A stretch of 64,000 nt of DNA from Rhizophagus irregularis (Eukaryota; Glomeromycota; Glomeromycetes; Glomerales; Glomeraceae). The notes below the pieces were generated by a model. The model had not been told where the DNA came from. It made no database searches and saw only the letters and a list, made by a program, of their open reading frames with translations. A program made the position numbers and the translations under genes. The stretch lies in assembly GCF_026210795.1 (NCBI RefSeq), contig NC_089438.1, positions 2,439,501-2,503,500 on the forward strand, in the 5' to 3' direction. Each line of letters begins with the position of its first letter. Positions within the stretch are counted from its first letter, which is position 1. Positions 60,945-64,000 of this stretch are shown here, piece by piece.

Positions 60945-62640
60945 TAAAAATAAAAGTCTTTACATTTACGAATTTTATCGTCAGATTTGATTGGAAATTA
61001 AACATTTATGTATTATTAAATAATCATTTGCCTATAGTTGACAACTTTTAAATCTATTTATTTGTAATAATACATTGTGTCTTATATATATATATTTCGT
61101 TAGTTTACTTGTGTTATTATATTATCAAATTACTTAATATTCGAATCACTATTACATATTTTGTCTTATATTCTGTATTTAGGGACATGTTTTTAAAACG
61201 ACTTCGGTGTTTTAAAACATTTCGATATTATAAACTTAATGCCTTAAATCTTAAATATATAAATAATAAAACGAAAAATCTGTTTTAAAACATGTTGTTT
61301 TAAATTACGTGCCATACCTATCTGTATTCTACAAAAATAAAATACATTCATTATTAATATACCAAATTCTAATAATTTTCAGAGTTTGAGGTTTTCTTTA
61401 AAATTGTCTAAACCATAATAAATCTGTCTAATTTTCTAATGGTTCCAAACAGAAAATTTTCTATGCCGATCACTTAATAAGAAAAAAAAATCTTTTTGAT
61501 GAGGCAAAATACAATATTTATTAGGACCAGTTGATCATCTTTATAAGTAACGAAAAATTAATATTTTTGTTAGAAGATATAATTCCTGTAAAAGATTTAT
61601 CCGTAATTTCTATATTTACGGAAAAATAACTAAAAATCTATACATTTTGAGGCTATAAATTCCGTGAATATAATACATTTATGGAAATAACAATAAAAAA
61701 CACGGAATAAATTTATTATAGGGAATCCTATATTATTATTAAGATAAACACAAAGTTAATAATTAAAAACTATCAGTACGTAAAGAACCCTTTTATTGAG
61801 CTGCAAAAAAAATAAAAGTTTTATGGATGAAAAAAATTTATGGCTAGCTGCGGGCGAAACTTTAGGAAATGAGCCCGGCCGCTTGTTCTTTCCTATTTAA
61901 CGTATTTTTATTACGTAGCTAATTCTCGAACTAGACCTTCCCTTCGTATCAGATTGAACCCAAACTTTGAACGTATGATATTAATTATTTTCTTTAATAA
62001 ATTACTGTTTTTATCGGTTTAAACAAATTAATTTTATTAATATTATTTTTAAACGCTAATTTGAAACGTATTGCGCTTAATAATGATAAAATTGTAATTA
62101 AGCTTTTTTAATTTCCTCTGATCCCTTTTAAAGAAATGAAATCCTTTAACTTTCAAAATATGAAAGATACAGGTATTGTATGTTTGAAACAGTAAATGGG
62201 AAAAATGGGATAATATTCGCTTAATATCCGATTTGAGTATTAAGTTGACAAATTAAGCAATTTCATAGTAGATTTTCATGATTTTTTTTTTATTTTTATC
62301 TTTATTTCACAGAGTAAAGAAAGTTTCAGTACAGACTACAAGAGACTTTATGCAGATAGAATCGAAAGTAGTACAAAATAGAAAACTGTAAACCAAGTCG
62401 CCTAGTAGAAGACAACTTTTACGACACGTGATCATTTTCTGGAAAATTTTTTATAGGGAATAGTTAACATAAACAAAATAGCACACACCAGCAGAAAAAT
62501 AAAATTGCGAACTAAATAAAAACAAATATGAAAAGACAGAGAAGAAAAAAATTAAATTATAAGAAATAAATCTATTGTATATACTCGAATGTAAAAAATT
62601 AGAAGTCCATCGAATGTGAGCAGACTTGAATAAGGTTCTT

Positions 62641-64000
62641 TGATAAAAAATCTATTGTCTGAGTCACGTGATCTGTTTTGAATTAGAGCACTAATAAGTT
62701 CTAGTAATTATTGTACAATAACTGAATACATGATCATACATAACTACGGCGTTGTTACTATCTATTTGTGTTGATGTCACATGATGGTAAACAGAACAAT
62801 TTATTGAATAAAATGTAAAAATTACATAGAAAGTCAAAAAAACTGGTTGAATTCATAAGGTAAAATTCTTTATAAATTAAAAAAAGCAAATGTACTTCGA
62901 TTAATTAATGAAAGTTTTTCATCTAACTCTCTTTTATTTCATTTATAAATATAAATGAGATAATGTGTCATAGCTTATTTAAATATTTTAAATGAATTTT
63001 TTTTTCTGGAAATAAATAGATTGATTATCCAAAATTATTTATCAGAATATAACTATTGTTACGCCAGTTCTTTTAGTGTTTACAAATGTAATCAAATGAA
63101 AAGGTAACAGGTTATTAAAATAAGAAAAATAAGAAATTAATACAAATAATCTAATCAAACATGAATAAAGTACAGCAACTACCCTGACATATCAATCAAA
63201 TGTAATAAAGGATCTATTAATACTTAAATTAATTCTTAAACTAAATAACCTAGAGCGTTTTCCACCTCTCATTTTGTCTGCAGCATTGTATTTATATAAA
63301 ATTAACTATATATTTTGACATAACAATAATAATCAATAAAATAAATATAATAATTATATAATATACGACTAATAAAACTAGTAAAATATTCATATAATAT
63401 ATAATAAATAAAGTAAATATAACAACTGAAGTAACAACTATATACGATCTATTACATATTTTTTTTTATTTCTAAAAGTGAACTAAGCTACAGTAGTGCG
63501 AATTGCATATACTAGAATCGGAAAGTAATTCAATATTTAAACTGTAAACCGTCATTTGTTGCTAAACGTCACGTGACCAGTCATTTGAGTCATTTGATGG
63601 GGTAGATTAAAAAAATAATAAAATACTCAAAATAGCTAGTCATGTTTCTGGTTTATACGGATATAAAAGTCTATCATTTGAGAATGTGTATATGACTAAA
63701 AATATAAAATAATATTTTTCATATTTTAATATATAACATTACGCAAACTATTACGCTTGGAGGACAATTATATAGAATGTGGGAAGAAAAGATATAAAAT
63801 TTGAAGAAATTTACCCAAAAATTTATCATATGCCAGCTCGGAAATTATTTCTTTTTTCTAAATGTATTACCAAAATTTATCTGCTGTATCTCCACGTTCA
63901 CTAAGATATCCAAATACTTGTTGTATTTCTTTTTACATTGACTATCGAAACCTATTTATATCTACTTTGCTCAAAACTAAAAATAAATAACATCACTAAA
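62641..64000. other. Gene-free AT-rich stretch
   Basis: No supported gene, RNA gene or structured repeat to the end of the window. Confidence 0.45.

Larger units (their letters stand above)
60735..62640. repeat. Right arm of the large inverted repeat
   Basis: Imperfect reverse complement of 56725-58805, including promoter, peptide gene and about 1.7 kb downstream. The segment about 61688-62210 is in direct orientation relative to its left counterpart, so one arm has suffered an internal inversion. There are many small insertions and deletions, so the duplication is not recent. Confidence 0.8.

Overview
This window looks like nuclear DNA of an arbuscular mycorrhizal fungus (Glomeromycotina, most like Rhizophagus). 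It is very AT-rich, and the genes are broken by many short AT-rich introns of about 65-110 nt with GTAAGT-type donors. It carries expanded kinase and kinase-Sel1 families, a RING family and a secreted family that I associate with these fungi, and it is full of DNA-transposon relics. No database search was run. Gene models were built by hand from splice signals, reading-frame continuity and protein motifs.

Layout. 0-5 kb: a Tc1/mariner-like relic, a small five-exon secreted-protein gene and a dead kinase-Sel1 gene. 5.8-7.7 kb: a hAT-type MITE and a secreted protein with 26 copies of a 5-residue repeat. 7.7-21.7 kb: mostly non-coding, with decayed RING-family copies, a transposase zinc-knuckle remnant and dispersed repeats. 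22.4-26.9 kb: a ten-exon gene for a protein with four tandem kinase-like domains. 29.1-32.5 kb (minus): a kinase gene followed by about 20 tandem intron-like units, each separated by exactly three bases. 33.9-36.5 kb: a non-autonomous element with a perfect 8-bp target duplication, and a FAR1/MULE fragment. 39.1-41.2 kb: a complete multicopper oxidase gene. 42.3-43.3 kb (minus): a six-exon E2-like gene lacking the catalytic cysteine. 44.7-48.9 kb (minus): a kinase fused to about 22 Sel1-like repeats. 50.7-56.1 kb: nested DNA transposons, including a hAT element with a perfect 8-bp target duplication. 56.7-62.6 kb: a large imperfect inverted repeat whose arms carry two divergent small peptide genes ending in CaaX-like motifs (C-T-L-M and C-P-L-M).

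How the genes relate. The kinases, pseudokinases and Sel1 repeats look like lineage-expanded signalling components that grow by exon and repeat duplication. The strongest candidates for something undescribed are (1) the paired CaaX-ending micro-proteins in an inverted repeat, which resemble lipopeptide pheromone precursors in size and C terminus, (2) the three-nucleotide micro-exon-like array behind a kinase gene, and (3) the kinase with three degenerate domains and one near-canonical domain, built from symmetric phase-1 exons.
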